Shown: positions 8,456-16,764 of the stretch, piece by piece
Position numbering within the stretch: position 1 is the stretch's first letter
Layout of the letters: the number at the start of each line of letters is the position of its first letter
Origin: UBA1081 sp045535305
GTDB taxonomy: Bacteria > Bacillota > Clostridia > Oscillospirales > Acutalibacteraceae
Assembly: GCA_045535305.1 (NCBI GenBank)
Contig: JAZSLJ010000073.1
Location: 62,001-126,000, forward strand
Length of the DNA stretch: 64,000 bases
Direction of reading: 5' to 3'
Program-made: the position numbers and the translations under genes
Notes under the pieces: generated by a model
Database searches by the model: none
Told to the model about the DNA's origin: nothing
What the model saw: only the letters and a program-made list of their open reading frames with translations

Positions 8456-9805
8456 ATGGGTAGATTGTTTGGTACAGATGGCGCAAGAGGTATTGCCAAT
8501 ACAGAAATTACAGTTGAACTTGCTACAAAAATAGGCAGAGCGACAGCAATGGTACTTGCTGAAAATACAGGCCGTACACCCAGAGTTCTTATAGGTGCAG
8601 ACACCAGAAAATCAGCAGATATGCTTACAGCTGCAATAGCATCAGGACTTTGTTCCGTCGGTGTAGACGTGCTTTTGCTCGGTACTGTTCCTACTCCTGC
8701 TGTTGCGTATCTTGTAAAAGAATACGGTTATGATGCAGGTGTTATGATTTCTGCATCACATAACCCTTGTGAATACAACGGAATTAAAATATTCCAGTCA
8801 ACAGGCTACAAGCTTCCCGATGCAATGGAACAGGAGATAGAAGCCATTATTCTTGATGAAGTAAAAACACCTCCCGTCGTTATAGGCGGCGGTGTAGGCA
8901 AAATTACAATGGCACAGAATGCTATATCCGACTATATAAATCATCTTGCACATACTGCAGACAGACTTTTCTACGGTATGCGTATTGCTCTTGACTGCGC
9001 AAACGGTTCTGCAAGTGTTACCGCAAATAAACTGTTCAAACAGCTCGGTGCAGAATGTTTTGTTATAAATGCAAATCCCAACGGTACTAACATCAATGAG
9101 AATTGCGGTTCAACTCATATTGAAGGTCTTTCAAAGTATGTAGTTGAAAACGGTCTTGATTTAGGTTTTGCTTTTGACGGTGATGCTGACCGACTGCTTG
9201 CTGTTGACAAAAACGGCAATCTTGTTGACGGTGATAAGCTTATGGCTATTGCCGCAAAGTATTTTAAATCCAAAAATAAGCTTAACGGTAACACTCTTGT
9301 TGCAACTGTTATGAGTAACATGGGATTGTTTGCATTTTGTGATGCAAACGGCATAAACTGTGAAAAAACTAAGGTCGGCGACAGATATGTTCTTGAATGT
9401 ATGCTTGAAAAAGGTTTTCAGATAGGCGGTGAGCAGTCAGGACATCTCATATTCCTTGACCATGCTACCACAGGCGACGGTCAGCTTTCTGCCGTTCAGA
9501 TTCTCAATATTATAAGAGATACGGGCAAAACTCTTGACGAGCTTGCACAAGAAATAGAAATATTCCCGCAGGTGCTTAAAAATGTTAAGGTTTCAGCATT
9601 CGGTAAGCACAGACTTAACGAGGATAATGATATCAAGCTTGCAGTTGCTGCTGCAGAAAAAGAGCTTGGCGATAACGGCAGAGTTCTCGTAAGAGCATCA
9701 GGCACAGAGCCTCTTGTTCGAGTTATGCTTGAAGGTAAAGATCAGGAACAAATCGAAAGACTTTGTACAACTATTGCAGATGTTATAGCAGAAAGGCTTA
9801 TTTAA
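8456..9805 (+). CDS. glmM: Phosphoglucosamine mutase
   Basis: Converts glucosamine 6-phosphate to glucosamine 1-phosphate on the way to UDP-GlcNAc and peptidoglycan. The 449-residue protein has the active-site serine loop ISASHNPCEYNG (serine near 101), the metal-binding loop DGDADR (near 241) and the phosphate-binding RASGTEPLVRVM near the C-terminus. It begins GRLFGTDGARG, typical of GlmM. AAGGA lies ahead of the ATG. A methyltransferase gene starts one base after its stop. nagB, further along the window, acts on the same substrate in the opposite metabolic direction. Confidence 0.97.
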   Translation: MGRLFGTDGARGIANTEITVELATKIGRATAMVLAENTGRTPRVLIGADTRKSADMLTAAIASGLCSVGVDVLLLGTVPTPAVAYLVKEYGYDAGVMISASHNPCEYNGIKIFQSTGYKLPDAMEQEIEAIILDEVKTPPVVIGGGVGKITMAQNAISDYINHLAHTADRLFYGMRIALDCANGSASVTANKLFKQLGAECFVINANPNGTNINENCGSTHIEGLSKYVVENGLDLGFAFDGDADRLLAVDKNGNLVDGDKLMAIAAKYFKSKNKLNGNTLVATVMSNMGLFAFCDANGINCEKTKVGDRYVLECMLEKGFQIGGEQSGHLIFLDHATTGDGQLSAVQILNIIRDTGKTLDELAQEIEIFPQVLKNVKVSAFGKHRLNEDNDIKLAVAAAEKELGDNGRVLVRASGTEPLVRVMLEGKDQEQIERLCTTIADVIAERLI

Positions 9806-9806
9806 T

Positions 9807-10670
9807 ATGCGAATCTCCGACAAATGGATTGATTATGAACTTATAGATTGTTCAGGCGGTGAACGCCTTGAGCGTTGGGGTAATGTAACCCTTATACGTC
9901 CCGACCCGCAGGTAATATGGAACACACCAAAAAAGCATCCTCTCTGGAGAAATGCCGATGCAAGATATTTCCGTTCAAACAGCGGCGGCGGTAAATGGGA
10001 AGTGTATAAAAATATTCCCGACCGTTGGACTATTGACTATAATCAGCTAACATTCAATATAAAAACAATGGGCTTTAAGCATACAGGTCTTTTTCCCGAA
10101 CAGGCAGTAAACTGGGATTTTGTTGCAGAAACCATCAAAAAGCAGAACAGAGAGGTCAAGGTTTTAAACCTCTTTGCTTATACAGGCGGTGCAACTGTTT
10201 CCGCACTTAAAGCAGGTGCGGCAGTTACCCATGTTGATGCATCAAAGGGTATGGTCTTGTGGGCAAAAGAAAATTCAGTATCATCACAAACAGACAAAAT
10301 GCCCGTACGTTGGCTTGTTGATGATTGCATCAAGTTTGTTGAAAGAGAAATCAGACGCGGCAATCATTACGATATTATCATAATGGACCCTCCCTCATAC
10401 GGCAGAGGTCCGGGCGGAGAGGTATGGAAACTTGAAGATGAGGTGTATCATCTTTGCACACTTTGTAAAGAGTTACTTACTGATGATTCTTTGCTTTTCC
10501 TGCTCAATTCATACACAACAGGGCTTTCACCTGCAGTTATGCAGTACATACTCGGCTCTGTAATAAAGCCTTCATTCGGCGGCAGTGTGTCAGCCGATGA
10601 ACTCGGATTACCTGTTACCTCAACAGGATTGTGTCTGCCTTGCGGTTCAACTGCAATATGGCAGAAATAA
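9807..10670 (+). CDS. Class I SAM-dependent methyltransferase, RlmI-like
   Basis: A 287-residue Rossmann-fold methyltransferase of the type that modifies 23S rRNA cytosines (RlmI/RlmK relatives). The SAM loop LNLFAYTGGATVSALKAGA and acidic VDASKGMV follow around residues 113-140. The catalytic motif MDPPSYGRGPGGEVW lies near 193-207, and a final beta hairpin ends TGLCLPCGSTAIW. It lacks an N-terminal PUA domain, so it is shorter than RlmI. It begins 1 nt after glmM, implying translational coupling. Which base it modifies is not known. Confidence 0.85.
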   Translation: MRISDKWIDYELIDCSGGERLERWGNVTLIRPDPQVIWNTPKKHPLWRNADARYFRSNSGGGKWEVYKNIPDRWTIDYNQLTFNIKTMGFKHTGLFPEQAVNWDFVAETIKKQNREVKVLNLFAYTGGATVSALKAGAAVTHVDASKGMVLWAKENSVSSQTDKMPVRWLVDDCIKFVEREIRRGNHYDIIIMDPPSYGRGPGGEVWKLEDEVYHLCTLCKELLTDDSLLFLLNSYTTGLSPAVMQYILGSVIKPSFGGSVSADELGLPVTSTGLCLPCGSTAIWQK

Positions 10671-10703
10671 AGAGAAAATAAAACAGTATTAAGGAAATTA
10701 TAA

Positions 10704-11567
10704 ATGAACGATAATACACTTATCAGATTTAATGATGTGTCCTACCGTTATGAATCGGATACCGATATGCCTTTACCTTTGGCAATTAAGAATATTGACA
10801 TAGATATAAAAAAAGGCGAATTTGTTGCAGTTCTCGGTCATAACGGCTCGGGTAAATCAACTCTTGCAAAGCTTTCAAATGCAATTATTCTGCCAGAAAG
10901 CGGAAAAGTCCTTGTCAATGGTATGGATACATCTGATGAAAATCTTGAATATGATATAAGACAGACCGTAGGTGTAGTTTTTCAGAATCCTGACAATCAG
11001 ATTGTTGCAACTATCGTTGAAGAAGATGTTGCTTTCGGTCCTGAAAATTTAGGTGTAGAGCCTGAAGAAATCCGCAAAAGGGTAGACGAGGCGCTTAAAA
11101 CAGTAGGTATGTATGAATACCGCTTTCACCAGCCCTCAAAGCTCTCGGGCGGTCAGAAGCAGAGAGTTGCTATTGCAGGCGTTATGGCTATGCAGACAGA
11201 ATGTATAGTTCTTGATGAGCCTACAGCAATGCTTGATCCTAAAGGCAGAGCAGAGGTTATGGATGCTATGCTTCATCTTAATAAGGACTTGGGGATAACG
11301 GTTGTTCTTATAACCCATTATATGGATGAGGCTGTAAAAGCTGACCGAGTTATAGTTATGGATTCGGGGGAAGTTGTACTCAGCGGTACACCGAAAGATG
11401 TTTTTTCTCATTCCGATATTATTGAAAAAGCAGGTCTTGAACTTCCCGAAAGTGCAAAGCTTGCAAATGAGCTTCGCAACAACGGCGTAGCCATGCCCGA
11501 GGGGATTCTTACACCCGATGAGTTTATAGAGGCCTTTAAATTTTTTGTTTCAGAGGGGGATTCATAA
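10704..11567 (+). CDS. ecfA1: ECF transporter ATPase A1
   Basis: One of two ABC ATPases energizing energy-coupling-factor vitamin or metal importers. In 287 residues: Walker A GHNGSGKST, Q-loop FQNPDNQI, signature LSGGQKQRVAIA, Walker B IVLDEPTAMLD and switch histidine ITHYMDEA. The next ATPase gene overlaps its stop by one base, and ecfT follows. No substrate-binding S component is encoded beside them, as expected for a group II ECF module shared by unlinked S proteins. Confidence 0.95.
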   Translation: MNDNTLIRFNDVSYRYESDTDMPLPLAIKNIDIDIKKGEFVAVLGHNGSGKSTLAKLSNAIILPESGKVLVNGMDTSDENLEYDIRQTVGVVFQNPDNQIVATIVEEDVAFGPENLGVEPEEIRKRVDEALKTVGMYEYRFHQPSKLSGGQKQRVAIAGVMAMQTECIVLDEPTAMLDPKGRAEVMDAMLHLNKDLGITVVLITHYMDEAVKADRVIVMDSGEVVLSGTPKDVFSHSDIIEKAGLELPESAKLANELRNNGVAMPEGILTPDEFIEAFKFFVSEGDS

Positions 11568-12430
11568 TGACAGTTCTCGAAGCAAGAAATTTATCATATA
11601 AATACTCAGTCGGTACACCTTTTCAGGTTACTGCTATCGAAAATATAAATTTGGAAATAAAAAAAGGTGAAATGCTTGCAATAATCGGCCATACAGGCTC
11701 CGGTAAATCAACTTTGATTCAGCATTTCAATGCTCTTTTTCAGCCTACCGACGGTCATATTCTTCTTAACGGCAAAGATATAAACGAATCAAAGGAATCT
11801 GCACACGCTGCACGATTTAAAGTCGGTCTTTGCTTTCAGTATCCCGAATATCAGCTTTTTGAATCCACCGTATATAAGGATATTGCATTCGGCCCTGCCA
11901 ATATGGGGCTTTCCGAAGCAGAAATTGATGTTCGCGTAAGACGTGCCGCGGCATTTACAGGTTTGCGTGAGGATATGCTTGAAAAATCACCTTTTGACCT
12001 GTCGGGCGGTGAAAAAAGGCGTGTTGCAATAGCTGGCGTTATGGCAATGGAGCCCGAAGTCCTTATTATGGATGAGCCTGCCGCAGGTCTTGACCCAAGA
12101 GGCAGAAAGCAAATATTGGAGCTTATTAAGAATTACCGCGAAACAACAGGCAGTACTGTTATTATTGTATCTCACAGCATGGAGGATGTGGCATCGGTTG
12201 CCGACAGAATTGTTGTACTTAATAAGGGTAAAGTTGCACTTGTGGGTAATGTAGACGAAGTATTTTCCCATACAGATGAGCTTGTGGAAATGGGGCTTAA
12301 TATTCCGCAGATTACAAGGATTTTTTCTCAGTTGAAAAAGAGCGGATATGACCTTAACACTTCTGTATATACCGTTGAACAGGCCAAAAATGAAATTTTG
12401 CGTTATCTTCAAAAAGGAGGTAATGCTTAA
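11567..12430 (+). CDS. ecfA2: ECF transporter ATPase A2
   Basis: Partner of EcfA1 in the heterodimeric ATPase pair. Walker A GHTGSGKST, Q-loop FQYPEYQL, signature LSGGEKRRVAIA, Walker B LIMDEPAAGLD and switch IVSHSMEDVA are all intact. It overlaps ecfA1 by one base and abuts ecfT directly, so the three are translated as a coupled unit. Confidence 0.95.
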   Translation: MTVLEARNLSYKYSVGTPFQVTAIENINLEIKKGEMLAIIGHTGSGKSTLIQHFNALFQPTDGHILLNGKDINESKESAHAARFKVGLCFQYPEYQLFESTVYKDIAFGPANMGLSEAEIDVRVRRAAAFTGLREDMLEKSPFDLSGGEKRRVAIAGVMAMEPEVLIMDEPAAGLDPRGRKQILELIKNYRETTGSTVIIVSHSMEDVASVADRIVVLNKGKVALVGNVDEVFSHTDELVEMGLNIPQITRIFSQLKKSGYDLNTSVYTVEQAKNEILRYLQKGGNA

Positions 12431-13243
12431 ATGATTAAAGATATAACATTAGGTCAGTATTTCCCCGGAGAATCATTTATTCATAAGCTTGACCCTCGTT
12501 TTAAGCTTGTAATTACAGTTTTTGCTCTTGTTGAAATATTCCTTTGCAAAAACTTTTTATCATTGGGGCTTGTCTTTCTTTTTTCAATATTTTGTGTATT
12601 GATATCAAAAATATCTTTTAAGGTTATTATGAAAGGCCTTAAAATGATATATCTGCTTATATGTTTTACATCACTTTTGCAGATTTTTTATAACAAAACA
12701 GGCACTCCTATTGAAATTTTCGGCGGTAAAATCACAACGGGCGGCATTTATACGGCAATTTTTATGGCTGTAAGGATAATCTCCCTTATATTTATCAGCT
12801 CGTTGCTGACATATACCACATCTCCAACAGCTCTTACGGATGGTCTTGAAAGATTGCTGTCGCCGCTTAAAAAACTTCATGTTCCCGTAGATACCCTTGC
12901 AATGATGATGACTATTGCATTGCGGTTTATTCCTACACTTGTAGAGGAAATCTACAAAATTATGAATGCACAGAAAGCCAGAGGAGCAGACCTTGATAAC
13001 GGAAATATCATAAAAAGAGCAAAAGCTCTTGTGCCGATATTTATTCCCTTGTTTGTAAATTCGTTCAGAAGAGCATATGAGCTTGCATTTGCTATGGAAT
13101 GCCGTTGCTATAACGGCAGCGGACGCAGAACAAGAATGAAAAAAATGCATATGTCCTGGCGTGATGCTGTTGCTGCAATTTTTGTATGTATTATGCTTGC
13201 GTCAATAATATTGCTTAATCACTTTTTCGGAGCTGTTATTTAA
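12431..13243 (+). CDS. ecfT: ECF transporter transmembrane subunit T
   Basis: The membrane scaffold that couples EcfA1A2 to S components. The 270-residue protein shows several hydrophobic helices (about residues 25-60, 70-85, 100-125, 245-268). It also has the two coupling-helix motifs of EcfT proteins: MNAQKARGAD near residue 180 and AMECRCYNGSGRRTR near residue 220. It starts right after the ecfA2 stop with GGAGG inside the end of ecfA2. truA overlaps its stop by one base. Confidence 0.94.
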   Translation: MIKDITLGQYFPGESFIHKLDPRFKLVITVFALVEIFLCKNFLSLGLVFLFSIFCVLISKISFKVIMKGLKMIYLLICFTSLLQIFYNKTGTPIEIFGGKITTGGIYTAIFMAVRIISLIFISSLLTYTTSPTALTDGLERLLSPLKKLHVPVDTLAMMMTIALRFIPTLVEEIYKIMNAQKARGADLDNGNIIKRAKALVPIFIPLFVNSFRRAYELAFAMECRCYNGSGRRTRMKKMHMSWRDAVAAIFVCIMLASIILLNHFFGAVI

Positions 13244-13977
13244 TGCGAAATCTTAAATTAAAGCTTATGTATAACGGTAAAGCCTATCACGGCTGGCAGG
13301 TGCAGTCTAATGCGGATACAGTTCAGGGCAGAGTAGAAAATGCCATAGAATCCGTTTTTGGATTTCATCATACCGTTTACGGATGCAGTCGTACGGATGC
13401 AGGTGTTCACGCCAATGAATATTTCTGCAATTTCCGTACCGAAAAAAACATACCTTGTGAATCTGTCGTGAAGGCTCTCAATGCAAATCTTCCTGATGAT
13501 ATTGCAGTTTTTGAATGTGAAGAGGTTGATGACGATTTTCATTCACGCTTTAATTGCCAATCCAAAAGGTATGTTTATAAAATATGGAATACGCAGGTGA
13601 AAAATCCGTTTCAGACATACACCGCATATCATTATAAATATAAGCTTGATGAAAAAGTGCTTGATGAAGCGGCAAAAAGCTTTATCGGTACATATGATTT
13701 TTCTGCCTTTTGTTCATCAGGAAGCAGTGTTGAAGATACTGTTCGTACCGTAAATTCAGCCTCAGTTGTCCGTCAAGGCGATATGGTTATATTTTCTGTT
13801 GAAGCGGACGGTTTTCTTTATAATATGGTGCGTATAATGGTCGGCACGCTTCTGAATATAAATGAAGGTAAGATTGATAAAAACAGTATAAAAGATATAA
13901 TAAAATCCGCAAACAGGCTGAATGCAGGTGTTACTGCGCCGGCTCAGGGATTGTTTTTGGATAAAGTATTTTATTGA
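13243..13977 (+). CDS. truA: tRNA pseudouridine(38-40) synthase
   Basis: Makes pseudouridine at positions 38-40 of tRNA anticodon stems. The 244 residues have the catalytic aspartate in GCSRTDAGVHA (near residue 53) and the C-terminal FLYNMVRIMVGTLL helix typical of TruA. It overlaps ecfT by one base; the ecfA1A2T-truA arrangement is common across Firmicutes. Full length for the family. Confidence 0.97.
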   Translation: MRNLKLKLMYNGKAYHGWQVQSNADTVQGRVENAIESVFGFHHTVYGCSRTDAGVHANEYFCNFRTEKNIPCESVVKALNANLPDDIAVFECEEVDDDFHSRFNCQSKRYVYKIWNTQVKNPFQTYTAYHYKYKLDEKVLDEAAKSFIGTYDFSAFCSSGSSVEDTVRTVNSASVVRQGDMVIFSVEADGFLYNMVRIMVGTLLNINEGKIDKNSIKDIIKSANRLNAGVTAPAQGLFLDKVFY

Positions 13978-13988
13978 GGTTGATAAAA

Positions 13989-15344
13989 TTGCGTAAAATT
14001 AATGAAGAAAAAAAAGCTGTTGTAGATTATGATGACGGCATAACCCGTATTTATCCTGATGAAAAAGATGATGTTAAAGTAAAAAAATCATCAAAAAGAA
14101 AAAACAGCAAAAAAGATAAAAAAGCGCCTTTTGCCAATAATATTCTTATTCTTACGGTTGCTGTAATTTTGTTGCTCGTTTTTCTTATTGCAAACGGAAG
14201 CAGCGGAGGATTTGTTTCAACAGTCAACGGCAAAATGGTAGCCGCACTTACAAAAAATTCAACACAGGCCTTTGATTATTCCGTTGATGCTGAATCTGTT
14301 TATTCATTTTCGGATTATAATGACGGATTTGTTATTCTTACAGGCAACGGAATTGAATTTGTTGATTCAAACGGAAAAATGATTTCCCGTCAGCAGTATT
14401 CATACGGCAATCCCGGATTGGAACAAAGAAATAACAGATTTATGGTGTATAACCGCGGTGATTCAACTTATTCTCTTATGCAGAATACATCTCTTTATTC
14501 TCAGCAGTCTGTTAACGAGGATATAATCAATGCCGCAATCAGCAGTAAAAATAACTATGTTATCGCAGTAAAAAGGGATAATAATGCAAAAAGCATATTG
14601 TACGGTTTTTCCGGCAACGGTAAGCTTATTTATCAGTGGAACTGTTCAATCGGATATATTGCCGATGTCGCAATGAACGATTCGGGTTCAAAAGCTGCCG
14701 TAACTGTTGTTGATGCCGTTAATGCAGTTCTTTGTTCAACTGTTTATGTGCTTGATTTTGAGTATGATACGGAATATGCAAAATTTGATTATCCGGATGA
14801 AACAGTTTTGGGTACAAAATTCCTTTCAAACAAAAAAATACAGGTTATTACCGATAAAAGAGTATACCTGATATCTTCCAAAAAACAGGAAGTTGTTTAT
14901 GAATTTGATTCATCCGACATCTGTTATACAAACATTGAGGACGGTGCATATACCGCAGTTGTTACAAAATCATACACTCTTGAGGATAGTTATATACTCA
15001 GTATATTTAATAAATTCGGCAAATTAAAGACAAGTGTTGAGCTTTCGGGCGAGGTGTGCGGTCTTGATTCATCGGGCAAGAGTATTGCAGTTCTGTTTAA
15101 AGATAAAACAGAAACATATTCTTCAAACGGTAAACTTGTGGGTACAGTAACAGGTTTGCACCTTAACGAAGATATTATAATAAACGGTAATTATCTTTAT
15201 GTGTTATCGTCTGACTCTGTAAAAAAATACGCCGCATACGGCAATTCGGAAGCTGTGTATGATTATGAAGATTCTGCACAAGAAGATGAAGATTTGTATT
15301 ATAACGAAGATTATGCCGAAAATCCCGAAGAGGAAACTTTGTAA
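13989..15344 (+). CDS. DUF5711-like membrane-anchored beta-propeller protein
   Basis: A 451-residue protein with a very basic cytoplasmic N-terminus (KKSSKRKNSKKDKK), one transmembrane helix near residues 50-70 (NILILTVAVILLLVFLI), and a large extracellular part made of repeated beta strands that reads like a WD/propeller fold. It ends in an acidic tail. This matches what I know as the DUF5711 family, found in Clostridia. The TTG at 13989 is chosen because AGGT lies 8 nt upstream; an earlier TTG at 13974 overlaps the truA stop and has no ribosome site. CvpA follows 9 nt later. Function unknown. Confidence 0.72.
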   Translation: MRKINEEKKAVVDYDDGITRIYPDEKDDVKVKKSSKRKNSKKDKKAPFANNILILTVAVILLLVFLIANGSSGGFVSTVNGKMVAALTKNSTQAFDYSVDAESVYSFSDYNDGFVILTGNGIEFVDSNGKMISRQQYSYGNPGLEQRNNRFMVYNRGDSTYSLMQNTSLYSQQSVNEDIINAAISSKNNYVIAVKRDNNAKSILYGFSGNGKLIYQWNCSIGYIADVAMNDSGSKAAVTVVDAVNAVLCSTVYVLDFEYDTEYAKFDYPDETVLGTKFLSNKKIQVITDKRVYLISSKKQEVVYEFDSSDICYTNIEDGAYTAVVTKSYTLEDSYILSIFNKFGKLKTSVELSGEVCGLDSSGKSIAVLFKDKTETYSSNGKLVGTVTGLHLNEDIIINGNYLYVLSSDSVKKYAAYGNSEAVYDYEDSAQEDEDLYYNEDYAENPEEETL

Positions 15345-15353
15345 GGTGATAGT

Positions 15354-16034
15354 ATGAATTATATAATAGATATTATTTTAGTGGGAATAGTATTTCTCAT
15401 TGTTTACTTAGGAGCAAAGAAAGGCTTTATTGTAACCGTTTTTGATTTGATTGCAGGTGTACTTGCTGTGATAGCGGCAAAATTTGCATCAACAGGTGTT
15501 GCAGATTTTATATATAACAACATTCTTAAAGAAAAAGTTATAGCTTTTCTTGCTGAGAAATATGCCGATTTGCAGGCAGGAATTGCAGGCGCAATAGACA
15601 ACTCTGTGTCTGTTTTTAATTTCCTTCCCGAAGGCATACTTTCGTTTATACAGTCTGCAGGATTTCTTGATTCCGATGCTTTATCAGCAGAGATTCTCGG
15701 CAGTATAACAACTGTTGAACAGCTTGAGAGCAGTATTGTTTCACCTGTGCTTTTGTCTGTTCTGGGAATAATCTGTTTTGCAGTTCTTTCCGTAATTTTT
15801 GTTTTTGTTTTCAGAATTGTGGGCAGACTTATTTCAAAAGTTGTAAACATATCAAAACTTGCAGGCAAGCTTGATTCTCTCCTCGGCGGTGTGTGCGGTT
15901 TTGTAAAAGGATGTCTTTACGCAATAGTTATTGCGGCTGTTATTTGTGTAGTTTCATTTTTAAATGAAACCCTTGCATCATACGCGGCAGATTCATTTAT
16001 TTGTTCTTTTATTGCTGAATTAATCGGATTTTAA
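15354..16034 (+). CDS. CvpA family membrane protein
   Basis: A 226-residue integral membrane protein. About four hydrophobic segments are visible (residues 1-20, 25-45, 130-155, 180-200 approximately), with the family-typical start IIDIILVGIVFLIVYLGAKKGF. CvpA relatives have been tied to colicin V production and envelope homeostasis elsewhere; the role here is unknown. It sits between a membrane-anchored propeller protein and pgsA in what looks like one transcript of envelope genes. Confidence 0.85.
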   Translation: MNYIIDIILVGIVFLIVYLGAKKGFIVTVFDLIAGVLAVIAAKFASTGVADFIYNNILKEKVIAFLAEKYADLQAGIAGAIDNSVSVFNFLPEGILSFIQSAGFLDSDALSAEILGSITTVEQLESSIVSPVLLSVLGIICFAVLSVIFVFVFRIVGRLISKVVNISKLAGKLDSLLGGVCGFVKGCLYAIVIAAVICVVSFLNETLASYAADSFICSFIAELIGF

Positions 16035-16055
16035 TTGAAACGGAGTGTAAATACC

Positions 16056-16697
16056 ATGAAAGAAAAATTAGCATTTTGGTTTGAAAATTGGAAAACTATT
16101 CCTAATTTACTGTCATTTATCAGAATTTTACTTATCCCTGTATTTGCTGTTCTTTTTTACAATGAACATAATGTTGCAGCGGTAATCGTGCTTGCAATTT
16201 CCGGTTTTTCTGATCTTATTGACGGCAAAATTGCAAGAAAATATAATCAGGTAAGCAATCTGGGCAAAATGCTTGACCCCATTGCTGATAAACTTACAGT
16301 TTTTGCTATTGCAATAATACTTTTTATTAAGTTCTGGAATGCTGAAAATGATGCACTCCATTCCTTCGCATGGGTATTTCTTCTTTTTATCGGTAAAGAT
16401 ATTCTTATGCTTGTTGTCGGCGGAATTATGATCGTTTTGGGAATGCGTCCCAGTGCCGCAGAAATTTACGGTAAGCTTGCAACTGTTATATTTTATGTCG
16501 GAATGGTTGTTATAATGGCAGTAGGCCCCGAAGTCGGAGCGTTCAGAAATGTATATACATTACCCGATACAGCTATGATGGTGATAGTTGTTATTGCTGT
16601 TGTTGCTACATTTATTGCTTTTATCAGTTATATTCCCGATGTAATAAGACAGTTTGGGGAGCGTTACGGCTTGTTTAAATATAAAACAAAAAAATAA
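16056..16697 (+). CDS. pgsA: CDP-diacylglycerol-glycerol-3-phosphate phosphatidyltransferase
   Basis: Makes phosphatidylglycerol phosphate from CDP-diacylglycerol, the committed step to PG and cardiolipin. The 213-residue membrane protein carries the complete CDP-alcohol phosphotransferase signature: DG-x2-AR-x8-G-x3-D-x3-D, read here from DGKIAR through LGKMLDPIADK. The ATG at 16056 is preferred over an upstream TTG because CGGAG lies 9 nt before it. The next gene, a DUF2156 fusion, is related to lysyl-PG synthases, which use this pathway's product. Confidence 0.94.
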   Translation: MKEKLAFWFENWKTIPNLLSFIRILLIPVFAVLFYNEHNVAAVIVLAISGFSDLIDGKIARKYNQVSNLGKMLDPIADKLTVFAIAIILFIKFWNAENDALHSFAWVFLLFIGKDILMLVVGGIMIVLGMRPSAAEIYGKLATVIFYVGMVVIMAVGPEVGAFRNVYTLPDTAMMVIVVIAVVATFIAFISYIPDVIRQFGERYGLFKYKTKK

Positions 16698-16713
16698 CAG
16701 TTTTGTAACATTC

Positions 16714-16742
16714 TTGTTTTTGATTTTATAGTGTGTTAAAAT
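16714..16742 (+). promoter_or_regulatory. Possible promoter for the DUF2156-GNAT gene
   Basis: TTGTTT (16714-16719) and TAAAAT (16737-16742) with 17 nt spacing, 22 nt before the start codon. It would allow expression independent of pgsA. Confidence 0.5.
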
Positions 16743-16764
16743 TAACGAAAGGATAAATTCTGCG

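Noticed and set aside
12671..13150. Long frame antisense to ecfT
   Set aside because: Same shadow effect; ecfT is intact and in operon.
10704..13243. Missing ECF substrate-binding gene as a sign of a broken transporter
   Set aside because: Group II ECF modules normally have S components elsewhere in the genome, so this is the ordinary arrangement.
16035..16697. Earlier TTG start for pgsA
   Set aside because: It directly abuts the cvpA stop without a ribosome site, while the ATG at 16056 has CGGAG at good spacing.
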